Shown piece after piece: positions 32,202 to 44,352 of a stretch of DNA of 64,000 nt. Location of the stretch: the NCBI GenBank assembly GCA_019426215.1, contig CM033401.1, forward strand, positions 21,705,134 to 21,769,133, written 5' to 3'. The translations under genes and the position numbers were made by a program. Below the pieces are notes generated by a model. It had not been told where the DNA came from. It saw nothing but the letters and a program-made list of their open reading frames with translations, and did not search any database. Numbering within the stretch: position 1 is the stretch's first letter; every line of letters starts with the position of its first letter. Origin of the DNA: Buddleja alternifolia (lineage: Eukaryota; Streptophyta; Magnoliopsida; Lamiales; Scrophulariaceae).

Positions 32202-34329
32202 TGTTAGAGTTAGTGCCTGGCGCACCAATTATTGGGCGCCATTCTTTGTAATAGTAACTCTAGAGTTGAACAATCGTTTTCTTATAAATAAAGTCAATCT
32301 CTTTTTTATGTGTGGCATGTCTTTATTCTTAAATTAGTTTTTACTTTGGCTTAGAATAAAGTCCCGAAGGATCACACATAGCTATGGGACATCATTGCAC
32401 ATTGGGTGTGGCAATGATGGAATATGTCTCGAAGGCTGTGATCTTTAAACATTGTTCCAAGTCGTGAAAGGGTTCATCGAGATAAAGGGATATCGATGCA
32501 ACCCAAAAGACTTGCTCATATGATGCATACTCTGGTAGAAGTGTATCTCGTTCCATAGATACTGGCACGGTGAAAGCCAATGCATATATGAGGGTTGCCA
32601 TTGTGGTAATCGGCAAACTGAACAACCCCATGGAAGTTCCTGAAATGGATTCCCAGTCGAATGTGGAACTTCCAGTGGTCTTGTAGTATAAGAGTAATCC
32701 TTATGGACCTAAGATTCCATTGGATGTCTTATGCGTAACCGCGCATGTTCTTGATTTGTTACATGATCACTTTAGATGATCGAATATGGGCAAACTCAAA
32801 CATGCACGTCTTATATAGTAAGGCACGTGAGAATCAAGAGGAATCTATCTTTGACATTAGCCAGTCGGTTAATCTCCTATGGTTACATAGTGAATCGACT
32901 TAAGATTTTTTCGGCCGAAGTATGATATCTAAAGAGGCGTAGGGTTTCCTCCTTTAGATAGTCAAAGTCGATTTCACATAACGTGGGAAACATAGTATTG
33001 AATTAATAGAGCTTCGACCTTAGCCAATGCTCTAGATTCAATCGGGAGATTAGATAGAGAGATCTTACTTATGCGAGGATCAAGATTGCAAAAGGCGTAT
33101 CTTTACTTTCATTTTATCTAGGTCTTCGGTACCCTATGCTCGGTGGGCAACCGCCATTTGTATGTGCCTAGAATTAGCTTGGTGACTAATTCGAGGCTTG
33201 ATTAAATCAAAGGATTTATTTAATCTAGTACTTTCCATTTTAGGAAGGTACACTAGCACTGTGGGAAGGTGTACTTACTACTAGATAGAAACGAGCCTAA
33301 GGGGTCACACACTACCTCGAGAGAGTCACTACTTGAATAGATGTAATTAATCAATTTCGAGGGAATTAGGAAAGTTTAGTACTTTCCTAATATGGAATAT
33401 AAATTAATTGAAGGATTCAATTAATTTTACTCTTTTAATTAATCTTGTAGAATTAATTAAATTAATGGACCTAGTAGAGTCCAAGTATTTTATTTAATTG
33501 GGTGGAGCCCAAGCTAAATAAATAAATGTTGGAATTAATTGGTTGGATTTAATTTGACTTGTATTTGATTGATGGGTTGCACCTATAATTAAATTGAGAA
33601 GTCAAAATTAAATCCTAAAGTCCAATTAAATGGAGTTGACCGATTTGTGAGTGTAAATAAGGGAGGGGGCGATTTTATGTGTGGTGGAAGAGAAAAAGAG
33701 TTTTCCCCTCCTCCAAGTCTTCATAGGATAAGGATTACTAGAGAGTTTGGGAGAAAGGAAGTTTCCTTTTCCTAATAGGACTCTAGGTAATCTTCACCTA
33801 TAAATAAGAAATGAAGGAGACTAAAATAGATGATGAAAAAGCTAAAAAATCCGCCCCCCTCTCTTAGACCTAAAATCGGCCACCTCTCTCCTCTTTCCAA
33901 CAAGACGTCGTTCTATTCATGTGTTGAATTAAACGACTTAGAAAAATTCCTACCTTTCACATAATCAAGCCTAAGTTAAGCTTAGAATCGTTTTGTTGTC
34001 TAGCACGCAAGGCAAGACGATTGGTGAGTTGAACGAGGTGTGGATACATCTTAGAGGTGCGACGCTTGGAGCACTCTAAACCGGGAGATACGAAAAACAA
34101 CGGGCAATTTCTCACCCAAGGGAAATTGTGTGGATTTGCACCACAGGGTTGCTGAGATCCAAAGTACGAGGTGAAACGAAATTTTCGAAAGGTATAATTT
34201 CATTTACCTCCTTATCAAATTCGATCGAACCAATTCCATATTCCTGTTTTCGGGTGGTTGTACATTTACTTTTGTAAAATTTTAATTTTCGCTACCACGA
34301 GCCATCCGAGGGAATGAGTCAACCCAACA
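32202..34329 (+). repeat. Solo LTR inserted in the Sirevirus-like element
   Basis: It runs from TGTTAGAG to CCCAACA, 2128 bp. The start (GCCTGGCGCACCAATTATTGGGCGCC region) and several internal blocks resemble the copia LTR at 46297-48528, which is also about 2.2 kb. The flanks ATTGA (32197-32201) and ACTGA (34330-34334) are a 5 bp duplication with one mismatch. No internal sequence is present, so it is a solo LTR produced by LTR-LTR recombination. A TATA-like TATAAATAA lies near 33800. Confidence 0.85.
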
Positions 34330-34334
34330 ACTGA

Positions 34335-36545
34335 AGTATCGGTGTTAGCTCTAGGTACCTACATTTAAAGGATAGTTCTAATTCTTCTTAGGTACCCATG
34401 TTGTCTTGGGTCCTTCAACGTTAGTAACTTTGGTTTGAATTAAAACTTTAGGAACCATATTTGCCTAGTCTTCATTGTAGGAATTCTGGCCTTCTTGGGT
34501 TTCACATTGTGTTGTGTGTACTTTTTGGGTATATAATAATATCCTCGATTATAATAGTAATCATAATCATAGTCACAATCATAATCATCATGGTATGGAT
34601 AATATGATCTTGACTGCCTTGGATATTGACGCTGGTATTTCCTTGGCGCTGGCTTGGGTTGCACTTTTGGTGCTGGACGCTTAGCGCTTGATTCACAGTG
34701 GTTAGGTTTATCCTTAGCCTTTTGAGCGTTTGGATGAACCCGTCTTTGTGAATCATTTGCTTTCGCCTTTCCCTTACCTGAGTCAGCTTTGTCTTTCTCA
34801 TTTGGCCTCGTACCATTGTCGCTTGGTTCATTCAGCGTTTGACTTTGTGAACCTTTCTCAACAAAGAAAACATCTTTTCCTTTGTTGTTCGTCGTAACAT
34901 TAGATTTATTTGGTTGTTTACCGAATTTATTGCATCCTAAATCGGTCTTTTCACCAAACATTCTTGTTACCCAGTCGCATTATCCAACTTTCTTGAAGCT
35001 TTTGATAATGATGAGACGAGCAACTTTGATTTGGCAAGTCTAGCGATCAGATCAGCTTCTCTCCTGACTATTATATCAAGATTGCTTTTCAATTGAGTAA
35101 TTTCACTCTCAAGCGATTAGTTCTTCTCAATGCATTGTTGCTGAACTTGCAACTCTGCTTTGAGCGTTACTTTATCACTTGTGAGCGATGAAATAATAGC
35201 GAAGTGATTTTGATATATTTTGGCGGTATCTTGACAATCTTTATAATGTTCATTAACTTTGTCAAGTAATTCATCATAAGAAAGAGGATGAGATAATTCA
35301 GTGGTTACCTCAGGTAGCGAATCGCCAGATGCTTCATCATCTCTTGCCATGAGACAAATCAACGCTGTCGCTTTTTGGCTCTTCATCACTGCTTTCATCT
35401 GATGATTCCAAATCTTCTTCAGGTGCGGAGAATGATTCAGATTCCGCTAGCAAACCTTGTTCGTGAAGGTTGTTCCTGAATTGGTTTCTATCCGCATAGT
35501 CTTGCCTTGTGGGCTTAGACACATTTGGATAAGGGAAATTTACCTGGTAGTGCCCTGGTTTTCTGCAATTATAACACAAATTAGTTTTCATTTTTTGTTC
35601 GGTGGTCAATCGCTTTGACACAACTGGCGCTAAGAAATTCTGAGTAGGAGTTGTAGGCACTTGGTAAGGAACTGGCGCTATTGGTTGAGGTGCCGAATAC
35701 ACTGGTGCTTGATATTGAGGCGCTGGTGCAGGTGAAGGGGTTTGAAATGAAGTTTATCCAATAGGGTTTCTTTTTTCATATCTTAGAAATTTCTTGACTA
35801 ATAAAGCCATCTCTTTTTCTTCATTGGATTCTTTTGATTTCACCTCACTAATCGCTTTACCCTTATTTTTGGTAGTAGCGATTAAAGCTCCTAATTCAAT
35901 CGCTGAAGCTGATGTGTCACTGACTTAACCCAATTCTGGAGTAAGAGTCTCCAATGTCTGTGATTTCATCATAGCAACAGTTTTAATCAAATACTTGCTT
36001 GGAAGACTTTTGAAAATCTTATTGACCATTTCCTTGTTAGTCAACTCCTTGTCTAATGACGCTAACACTGTAATGAGCAAAGTAAACCTTGCGTCCAATT
36101 GTTCTAGCGTCTCATTGGGCTGCATCTTGAAATGCTCAAATCTTTGCATGGCTATGGAGAGCTTGTTCTCTTTCATTTGTGCTGAACCTTCGCACACTAT
36201 AACCAACTTATCCCATATCTCTTTTAACGTCTTACATTGTTTGATTTTGTTGAACAATGCATCATTATCTCCTAACGCTGAGTAAAGTGCACTTCGTACA
36301 ACATTATCCAGATTCGCTCTTTTTCTATCATTTGGCGTCCATTCTAACTTGGGTTTTTCAACATAACCATCTGGAGTTGCTTCATCAACTCCAGCCGCTC
36401 AAGTTATTACTTTCATGATCTTAATGGGGCTATCTGAAATTATATCACACATTTCATTATCGCAATAGCATAAATACGCGAATGCTCTAAGTTTCCAAGA
36501 ATCATAGTTTGACTCTACCAACTTAGGCATTTTGTTAAAAGCCAT
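34335..36545 (-). pseudogene. Gag of the Sirevirus-like element
   Basis: It starts at the Met at 36545 (MAFNKMPKLVESNYDSWKLR). The UBN2-like gag core is at 36257-35925 (LKEIWDKL, LEQLDARFTLLITVL, KIFKSLP). A zinc knuckle near 35580 reads CYNCRKPGHYQVNF, in which the last ligand Cys is Phe. A long hydrophilic C-terminal part follows (34961-34440), with Lys-rich and then Tyr/Asp-rich tracts. At least three stops or frameshifts break it (near 36397, 35930 and 35115). It would form the particle shell in an active element. Confidence 0.85.
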
Positions 36546-36644
36546 AATGAGATGTTTAAAAGAAAATTTAAAGCGACTAAGTTTTAGAAAAATGGATCTA
36601 AACAAGTAGTTACGCTCGGAAACGCTTAGGTTTCTACTTCAACC

Positions 36645-36656
36645 GCTCTGATACCA
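36645..36656 (-). other. Primer-binding site (Met tRNA type)
   Basis: The plus strand reads GCTCTGATACCA, so the minus strand reads TGGTATCAGAGC, two bases inside the LTR end at 36659. Confidence 0.9.
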
Positions 36657-36658
36657 CT

Positions 36659-38156
36659 TGGTGATCCCAAGTGGCATACGAAACGGCCTAGAAGGGGGGT
36701 TGAATAGACCCTGAAGTCTTTTTCGACTTTAAAAATTCATATCACTTTTAAATATTTGAACGCTTAGGAAGCTGAGCGCTTAGGTCGAGCGCTATAGAAA
36801 CGATAACTTAGACTTAGTGATTTTAGCAATTTACCAAAGTAGGGTAAAGCTTAGATCGCTTAATCAAGGTTAGCACAGCGGAAATGATTTTAAAGCTTTA
36901 GTGTTCGTTATGGTTAAATAGTCGCTTAGCAGTTTAGCTTGTCTTTTTCAAAATAAATAAGAGAATATAAAGCAAGACAATAATAATAGTAAATAACACA
37001 AGAAATTATAAGGTTCACAGGGTGATGTAATCCCAGCTACGTCTTTCTTCTCCTTTTTCACTTGGAGGGAAATTTCTAAGTTGATTATCAAAGAATCACA
37101 TAGAATCTTCTACAAGATAGTAAAGAGGTGAAAAATGATCTCGGGCTCCTTGATCACACAGATTTCAGCACCAATGAAGATCTTCTTCTGCAAGCTTCTC
37201 TCACTCAGAAATACTGCCTGTAAGGGGTTTCAACAAGATGAAAGGTTGAGGGTTTTGTCACACAGGTTTTGTTTGTTTTTGAAAAGATCAAACAACTTGG
37301 AATATCTCAGTAATATTTTAGGTTTCTTCTTTAGAAGATGTTTGAGATATTTGTGACTGTCTGGAATGTATGTGAAAAGCTTGAAAGATTTTGGCTATGG
37401 AGTTTCTAAGCTTTTCTTGAGAAAAATATTGCAGCAAAGTTTTCGCATGTTGATCATTATCTTGTGTATGTACGTATTTTTAGAGTTTCCTAGAATGAGG
37501 TATTTATAGGCAATTCTTAGGATTTATCCGTTGGACACATGTGAGCGCATGTTCTTCACGCGGCGTGTGAATCATTCTTTTCTCTGACATTCCTGAAATT
37601 TTGCTAGTTCCGATTGGACGGGAGCAGGCTTGAACTCTGAAAACCTGACAGTCTAGTCAAAAGGTGGCTTGTCCGCAAGTCATAATAGCTTATCACATTT
37701 AATGCTCTTATCAGGCATTTAATGCATTCAAATATATTTCCCGTTGGAAATAAATGTCCGTTGAATGATTGCATTTAAGTCCTTCATGACTTGACGATTT
37801 ATTTCAGGTGAATCTGATAGTGGTCGCTGGAGTGCTTTGAGCGCTTGATCCATAAATCTTGAAATAGTCCTTTTGCGTTTGACAGACGCTAAGAACAAAT
37901 CTTCATCTTCATTTGACTTCAGACGCTGATCTTCAACTTCATCTCTAATAGACTCACCTAGAATTCTATTAGCGATTCGGTATCTAATACTTAGTCTAAA
38001 ATCTACAAAGATAAAAACTACAAGCCTAACAAAATTACATACTTTCAAACGCTTATACATAAGTTCTATGAAAATATAAACTTACATTCCTTTTGGGGTC
38101 TAACATAAAATCCTATCTTGTCATCATCAAAACATCTAACATGAAATTTCCTAACA
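36659..38156 (-). repeat. Sirevirus-like 5' LTR (minus)
   Basis: On the minus strand it starts TGTTAGGAAATTTC (38156) and ends GGGATCACCA (36659), 1498 bp, the normal length for this family here. The promoter TATAAATA lies at 37501-37508 (minus). The G run at 36694-36699 is 6 long. The base after 38156 resumes the copia LTR (ATTCCTAAAATGG), matching 46686-46698, so this element inserted into that LTR. Confidence 0.9.
37501..37508 (-). promoter_or_regulatory. TATA box of the Sirevirus-like LTR
   Basis: The minus strand reads CTATAAATACC. The same position and sequence occur in the LTR at 10922-12835. Confidence 0.6.
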
Positions 38157-39996
38157 ATTCCTAAAATGGTTATCGAATGTGGAATTTTCTATAATCACGT
38201 AGGCATAAGAGCAATCTTTATGGACCTGAGGCTCCATTGTCACTTTGAGCATAGTCGGTTATATTTTGACTTATCTCATGATTCCATCGTGAGTCGTCAT
38301 ATGGGATATCTAGGGTATAGTATGATTATGTGTCGAGGTACATGAGAGACTAAGATGGGATCCATCACTGATTTAGTAAATCAGACATTTCCTATGTTTT
38401 GCTTATTGAATCGATTTAAGAAATCTTTGGCCAAAGTATGGCAATCCAAAGAGGCGGAGTGTTTCCTCGTTTGGATTGTATGAATCGATATCATGCAATG
38501 AAGGAGACATAGAGATTGGGTCATAAGAGTTTCGACTAAGCCATTATTCGAGATACCAATCCGGGAAATTTGATAGAGGGGTCTTATTTATGCTAGGATC
38601 ATGGTTATGATAGGTTGAGTATCTTGACATCGTTTGTATCTAGGTCTTCGAGGCCCGTTGCTAGACAGTAACCTCGATTTGTAGGTATCATGATTTTATT
38701 GGTGATAATTCATGATCAGATTAAATCAAGGAAGATTTAATCTAGTAATTTCTAAATATAGAAAGGTAAAATGACACTTTTGGAAAGTATACTTACTAAT
38801 AGAACATGAACGAGCCTAAGGGGTCACACACTAACTCCTGAGGTTCCTGCTTAAAAGATATGATTAATCAACTTTGGAAGTTGAGGTGAAATTAGGAAAG
38901 TCTAAAACTTACCTAAAGAGGAATATTAATTAATTAGTTGGAGATCAAGTTATTAGACTATTTAATTAATCAAGTAAGATTAATTAATTAATGGACTAAA
39001 TAAAGTCCAAGGGTTTTATTTAATTAGTAGAGGAAGTCGAAAATTAAATAGAATTAAAGTAATAATTGAAAATAATTGGGTGATAATAATTAAGGTTTGA
39101 CTTTAATTATTATGGAATATTTAATTAAATGGTTGAACTATTTAATTAATTAAGAAGTCAAAAATTAAATCTTTTTGGATTCCGGGTATAAGAGGGGGCG
39201 GACAAAAATAAGGGAGAGGATTTAATTTCTCTACAAGTCTTGATCAAGTTGGAATCAAGGAAATATTTTAGGAGAGAAAAAAAGGAACAAGTTAGTTTGC
39301 AAGCTAAGTTCCTTGTTTTTAGGAAACTCCTTAATAGATTTGATTAGGAATAGATGAAAGTCAAATCTTGGAGATTTTATTTTATCTTGACTTCTAATCA
39401 AATTAAACCTAGAAGTCTCTCTATAAATATGTGTGTTAAGAAAAACACACACACACACACACATTTTATTCTAGTGAAATTTTCGTCCACCACATAGAGA
39501 AAAAGTAAGAAAATTTTGTCTTCTATTTTCTCAAGTAAACTAGCCCCCTCATCCTATATTTCTTGAAAAGGTTTTGCTCATGTGTTCAGATTAACCTTTC
39601 ACATATATTCCTACCTTCATATATAAGCTTAGATTAGATTTAAAATAATTATATAGGCTAGCACCCCATATATAATTATTGGGAATTATACGGAAGTGTG
39701 GATACATCTTAGAGGAGAGACGATTGGATCGCTTGAAGATAAAAGGAACAAATCGACGCTCGGGACTTGAAGGAGGCCGACAGCTTCTCTGTAGATTCAA
39801 TCAAGGGAGTGTTTGTTAGGGTCAAAAAGATTAGAAACTTGTTTGAGGAAAAAAGCACGAAAGGTATTTCGCGTAGTATAGTTTTCTCGTTTTAATTAGA
39901 TCGATTAAACCGGCCAATGTAATCCTGTTTCGGGGTAGTTGTAAATTTTTTAAATTTCGCTATGCTAACCTACCCCGGGGATTACCCAACCCAACA
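38157..39996 (+). repeat. 3' part of the split copia 5' LTR
   Basis: It matches 46686-48528 along its length (for example CCTAAAATGGTTATCGAATG and CTCTCTATAAATATGTGTG) and ends ACCCAACA. The TATA box TATAAATA is at 39421-39428. It differs from the 3' LTR by an expanded (CA)n tract at 39442-39463 and by small indels, showing independent decay of the two LTRs. Confidence 0.88.
39442..39463. repeat. (CA)n microsatellite in the 5' LTR
   Basis: About eleven CA units. The homologous place in the 3' LTR (47985-47998) has only ACAAATACACAC. Confidence 0.9.
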
Positions 39997-39997
39997 G

Positions 39998-40010
39998 TGG
40001 TATCAGAGCC
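39998..40010 (+). other. Copia primer-binding site
   Basis: TGGTATCAGAGCC, one base after the LTR end at 39996. Perfect Met-tRNA type. Confidence 0.95.
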
Positions 40011-40608
40011 TGTTTAGTTTAATCGAACTAATTTGAGTGATTTATTATGCTTTATTTATTTTTGTTTGAATAAATTGAAAGCTTGTTTAAATCAAGATGT
40101 CTTGAGTTATTATAAATTGAATTTAGTTTGGGATTTAATTGTATAAAAATTTAGAATTTTAATGAAAAATTTGGTTTCGCGAATAACTATGTAATTGGGT
40201 AATTTAGGTTGGTAGTAAATTTTTGGATTTGGAAAAACACCGGTGGTAGGAAGTAGCGAAACAGACGAATCGAAAGATTTGAAAGTGGAGTAACAACCCG
40301 GCCCAAGGTGGGTTTTTCGGACTCGAAATATTACTGTCTAGCCCGAATTGGCTGGACAAATCAGGCCAAAACAGCACATGCTGGGCACGCGCTATTTCGG
40401 GCCCACGCATGTGCAGCACGCGCTGTTCGTAGGTCGAGCCGCCCAAGCCCGACCCAGTTTTTTGGGGTAACGAAAATTTTATTATTTGAATATTTCTGAA
40501 AATAAGATTTTTGGAAATTAAAATTATTTTTGGAAATTATTATTTTTCCTTGGAAAATGATTTTTGTGAGAAATCCAAATTATCCCAAATAAATTACAAT
40601 TTATTTTG

Positions 40609-41351
40609 GGGATAAAAGCATTAAACCCCCTGAACTTTGGCCGTTTTCGCACTTGTTTTTACAAACTATTTTTACCCCACTTTACCTCCTAACCTTTGTA
40701 AAATTAACATTTTTTTGTATTCCGGCAAATTTAAAGGGCAAATATCTCATTTTATCTTAAAAATTTAATTAAATAATTTAATTTATGAAAATGATATAAA
40801 TATATATAATTATATATATGTATATAATTGTAAAAGAATTTCTTTTTTCTGCATATATATTATATATAAATATATACATATGCGTGTGTGAGTGTGTTTC
40901 GCTCTGTGTGTGCGTGTGTGTGTGTGTGTGTTTCGGTGTGTGTGTGTGTGTGTATGTGTTTTGGTGTGTGCGTATTTCGGGGGGTGTGTGTGTGTTTCAC
41001 TATGTGTATGTGTATATATGTGTGTGTGTGTGATGTGGAAAAAAATCTGTGGAGGAAAAAAGAAAACAAAAATGAGGCTTGGAAGAAGCAAAATCAAGCT
41101 AGGAAAAAGCAAAATCAAGTTTGGTAGAAGAAAAAATGGCAAAAGAGTAATTAATCAAAATTCATCATCTAAAATTACAGATTTGCCCTTAAAAATGGCA
41201 CATGCATGGCATGTGACAAGATTCCACCAGAATATACCAAAATTTAAAAAAATGCCAATTTTGCAAAGGTTAGGAGGTAAAGTGAAAAAAAAAGTTTGTA
41301 AAAAAAAGTGTAAAAAGGGCCAAAGTTCAGGGGGTTTAATGTTTTTATCCC
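40609..41351. mobile_element. Mutator-like MITE with a GT microsatellite core
   Basis: The TIRs are about 110 bp: GGGATAAAAGCATTAAACCC at the left and the complement of GGGATAAAAACATTAAACCC at the right, continuing through CCTGAACTTTGGCC and CACTTTACCTCCTAACCTTTG-type blocks. The 9 bp flanks TTTATTTTG (40600-40608) and TTTATATTG (41352-41360) differ at one base. The 743 bp element is non-coding; its long (GT)n core gives spurious open frames on both strands. Confidence 0.87.
40884..41031. repeat. Compound (GT)n microsatellite
   Basis: Long imperfect GT arrays with interspersed TTTCGG and TTTTGG interruptions, inside the MITE. Confidence 0.9.
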
Positions 41352-42378
41352 TTTATATTGAACAAGAGATAGGTAAATTTTGGATATCGCACATTATATG
41401 GCTTGGCATGATTTTATGTGATTGGATGAACCACGAGCCTAGTCTAGTCATTGGTTTTTGTTGTATGTAATTTCAATGGGTTGTAAGAATAGCCGGTTTG
41501 ATTTTTATTTTTTTTTTGTCTTTAGATTAGTAGAATGTAATTAGATTATAGTCTATGTAATTGAAGACGAAGAAAGAAGACGAAGGCCAATTGAAGGCTT
41601 GTATGCAGTGGCGATCCATTGTAATAGTTAGGTTATTTTTATTTCCTAGAAGTCCAGCCCACTTTGGCTCAGTGGGTTGATTAGGTTAGGGCTCGAGGTG
41701 GTTCATCCTAATTTACTGCTTTGTGGATGGTTTATTTTTCGGTCTATATATATGTGATGTATTTGGAATGCATGCATAGGATAGAAAACTAAACAAGATA
41801 AATTTAATCTGGTGAGACCAGTATTTTATGCAATGCCCTCCTAAGAAAATATTAGGCCTATATGGAATTGAAATTGGATTTATCTTCCATGACTTCCATC
41901 ATAAGTGGCAACATCTGAAACGCCGTTGAGGCTAGTTGAATCACTCATATAATTGGGGATTTACTTAGTTGAGATGGGTTGTGATTGTCACTAAGCGTAG
42001 AGATGCTCTGTGGGATCTAATCACTCATTGTACACTCATATAATTGGGGCAATGAACTGAGAGGATTGACCATATTTCATGGGTCTGGCCTAACGTTGAG
42101 GTAGCATATTGGACCCATATAGTTGGGTCATATGTGAAAGACTAGGTAAAACAATCTTGAGAACCATCCAACGAGGTGGAAGGCCGGTGGATGCTACTAT
42201 CTAAATGGATCAATCACACTCATATAATTGGTGTGACTTGATTAATTTAAATAGATCTCAAGCCCACTAAGGGAAGTTAATTTTTCCACGAATTCTATCT
42301 AAAGGGTGGTGGAATTTAGAAAAATAGTGGGAGGCTTGTACAATTAAAGACCGAATTGTATAAGGACTTTATTTTAGA

Positions 42379-43023
42379 ATGACTGCGAATATATCTGCCT
42401 CGAAACCTTTGTAGATCATTAAGTAAAATAGCTAAGAATCCACTATATGTTATTCTTGAAACCAACAAGTTAACCGGGCCTAATTATGCTGACTGGCTGA
42501 GAAACCTGGAAATTGTCCTTCAATCAGACAGGAGGGAGTACATCCTGATGGCTGAACAGTTGGGAATAACTCCTGAGAGCACTGATGAAGATAGGGAGTA
42601 CGCTAAGCTTTGGTCTGATGACAATATCCAAGTGTGATGTCTCGTTATGACTTCAATGTCTAACGAATTACATAAGCAACATGAAAAGATGACACTTGCA
42701 AAGGATATTATTACTCACCTAGAAGAGCTGTACGGAACTAGGACTAGGAAGGAGATATGCTATCTCCAAAGAGTTGTTTGGGGCAAAGATAACCGAGGGG
42801 TCGCTCATCGGGGACCACGTCCTCAAGATGATCCATTTGATCAATAAAGTTGAGTGACTTGGACGTGGAATTCTATGGTGACCTATGTGTCTATCTGGTG
42901 CTACAATCTCTTCCTAGGTCCTATGACCAATTTGTCGTCAATTTCAACATAAACAACTTTAATGCCTCACTCAATGAGTTGCTAAACATGTTGATAATTG
43001 TTGAAAGCACCATCAAGAAATAA
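42379..43023 (+). pseudogene. Copia gag, broken
   Basis: An ATG at 42379 is followed by stops. Homology resumes as NKLTGPNYADWLRNLEIVLQ and ends in the frame 42647-42847 (SNELHKQHEKM, KDIITHLEELYG) and a further shifted part up to the LNELLNMLIIVE region near 42970-43010. This is the typical copia gag start with the NYxxW motif. At least two stops and two frame changes make it inactive. Confidence 0.8.
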
Positions 43024-43029
43024 AATCCT

Positions 43030-43497
43030 ATGCTACTTGTGAGTTCTTCATCGAAATCCAAGAAAGGAAAGAAGAACAAGAACAAGACCAAAAAGCTTAA
43101 AGGCACTGGTGGTGTGAAGAAGACAAGGAAAGGAAAGAAAGCTAAGTTGGATTATTGCTTCAACTATGGGCACTACAAGAAGAACTGCAAAGAGCCACCA
43201 AAGGCTCAAGGTATGTTCTTTGTTGAAGTTAACATTAGTGTTAACACTGCTTCTTGGATACTTGACACTGGGTGCAGTATTCACCTTCGCAATGATTTGC
43301 AGGGGATGGTAAGAAGCAAGGCGCTAAGTAAAGGAGAGATGACCCTAAGGATGGAAAATGGAGCAATGGTTGCTGCCCAGGCCATAAGGACCGTCCACTT
43401 ACCTTTAGGTAGTAGGATTTTGATTTTAAATTCCGTCTATTTTGTACCCAAGATAATAAGAAATATCATATCCATTCCGATTTTGAATGGAGAATAA
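43030..43497 (+). pseudogene. Copia zinc knuckle and aspartic protease
   Basis: A Lys-rich stretch is followed by CFNYGHYKKNC, a knuckle in which the second Cys is Tyr, and then by SWILDTGCSIHL with the protease Asp-Thr-Gly. Downstream, RILILNSVYFVPKIIRNIIS is the conserved region after the protease. The frame is open for 155 codons and continues, shifted, into the pre-integrase region. Confidence 0.85.
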
Positions 43498-44340
43498 TAT
43501 CGTTTTGAGATTCATAATAAAAGTTGCTTTTATAGAGTCAAAATTGCAAGATGGTCTATATAAAATTTTCCCAACTTATCCTACTCTGAATATTCAACAA
43601 AGTAATAAAAGAAAATTAGATAATTCCATAAGTACATCAACTTGGCACGCTAGGCTAGGTTATATCTCTAAAGAAAGGATACGCATATTAGCAAATCAAC
43701 TTGGTCTTGGAGATCTAGACGAAATAACAACTTGCTAATCATGTCTTAAGGGAAAGATGACCAAGACACCATTCACTGGGTCGATGGCGCGTGCAAGTGG
43801 AGTTTTGGATTTGGTCCATACTGATGTATGTGGGCCACTTCGCATAAATGCTAGAGCTGGTTTTAGCTACTTCATAACATTTACCGATGACTTCTCACGG
43901 TATGGTTATGTGTACCTTATGAGGTACAAGTCTGAATCCTTTTAGAAATTTAAGGAGTTTAGACATGAAGTAGAGAAACAAATTGGTAGAAGTATCAAGA
44001 CTCTTCGGTCAGATCGAGGAGGCGAATACTTATCCAATGATTTTCTGGATTATCTAAAAGAGAATGGGATTCTCTCGCAGTGGACTCCGCCTGGCACGCC
44101 TCAATTGAATGGGGTAGCTGAGCGAAGGAATTGAACTTTGTTAGACATGGTTTGATCCATGATGAGTCGCACTGGACTTCCTTCTTCAATGTGGGGCTAT
44201 GCTTTGATGATTGCAACCTATTTGTTGAATAGGGTGCCGTCTAAGAGTGTGCCTAAGGTTCCATATGAATGTGGTATGGCTAGACATCTTCATATAAATA
44301 CCTAAGGGTGTAGGGGTGCGCTGCTTATGTCAAGCAACAA
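43487..44340 (+). pseudogene. Copia integrase, with stops
   Basis: The zinc-binding part reads WHARLGYISKERI with the second His replaced, then Cys-stop-Ser-Cys at 43733-43744. The core has LVHTDVCGPL, RSDRGGEYLS and TPQLNGVAERRN, preserving the three acidic residues. In-frame stops lie at 43736, 43943, 44134, 44155 and 44303. The order knuckle, protease, integrase, RT confirms Ty1/copia. Confidence 0.88.
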
Positions 44341-44352
44341 GTAGGAGACAAA

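Larger units (their letters stand above)
27066..38156 (-). mobile_element. Sirevirus-like Ty1/copia element (minus), 3' LTR deleted
   Basis: In minus orientation the order is 5' LTR (38156-36659), Met PBS, gag with a zinc knuckle, protease, integrase, RT, RNase H, and an extra frame (28128-27083). This gag-PR-INT-RT-RH order is Ty1/copia, and an extra frame after RNase H is typical of Sireviruses. The internal region ends inside the extra frame, and no 3' LTR is present before the outer copia LTR remnant. A 2.1 kb solo LTR interrupts the gag/protease junction. Confidence 0.85.
40011..42378 (+). mobile_element. Copia 5' leader with an inserted MITE
   Basis: Untranslated region between the PBS and gag. 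It holds a GC-rich block (40290-40460) and the Mutator-like MITE at 40609-41351. The remainder (41361-42378) is non-coding, with several AATTGGGG-type repeats near 41950, 42050, 42120 and 42220 that recur with the word CATATAATTGG. Confidence 0.6.

Noticed and set aside
40810..41142. Long open frames on both strands with Cys/Val- or Thr/His-rich products
   Set aside because: They are translations of the (GT)n microsatellite inside a MITE, with matching low-complexity frames on both strands.
42000..42240. Dispersed CATATAATTGG words as a possible CRISPR-like or regulatory array
   Set aside because: Spacing is irregular and the words lie within the copia leader; this is simple internal repetition of untranslated sequence.
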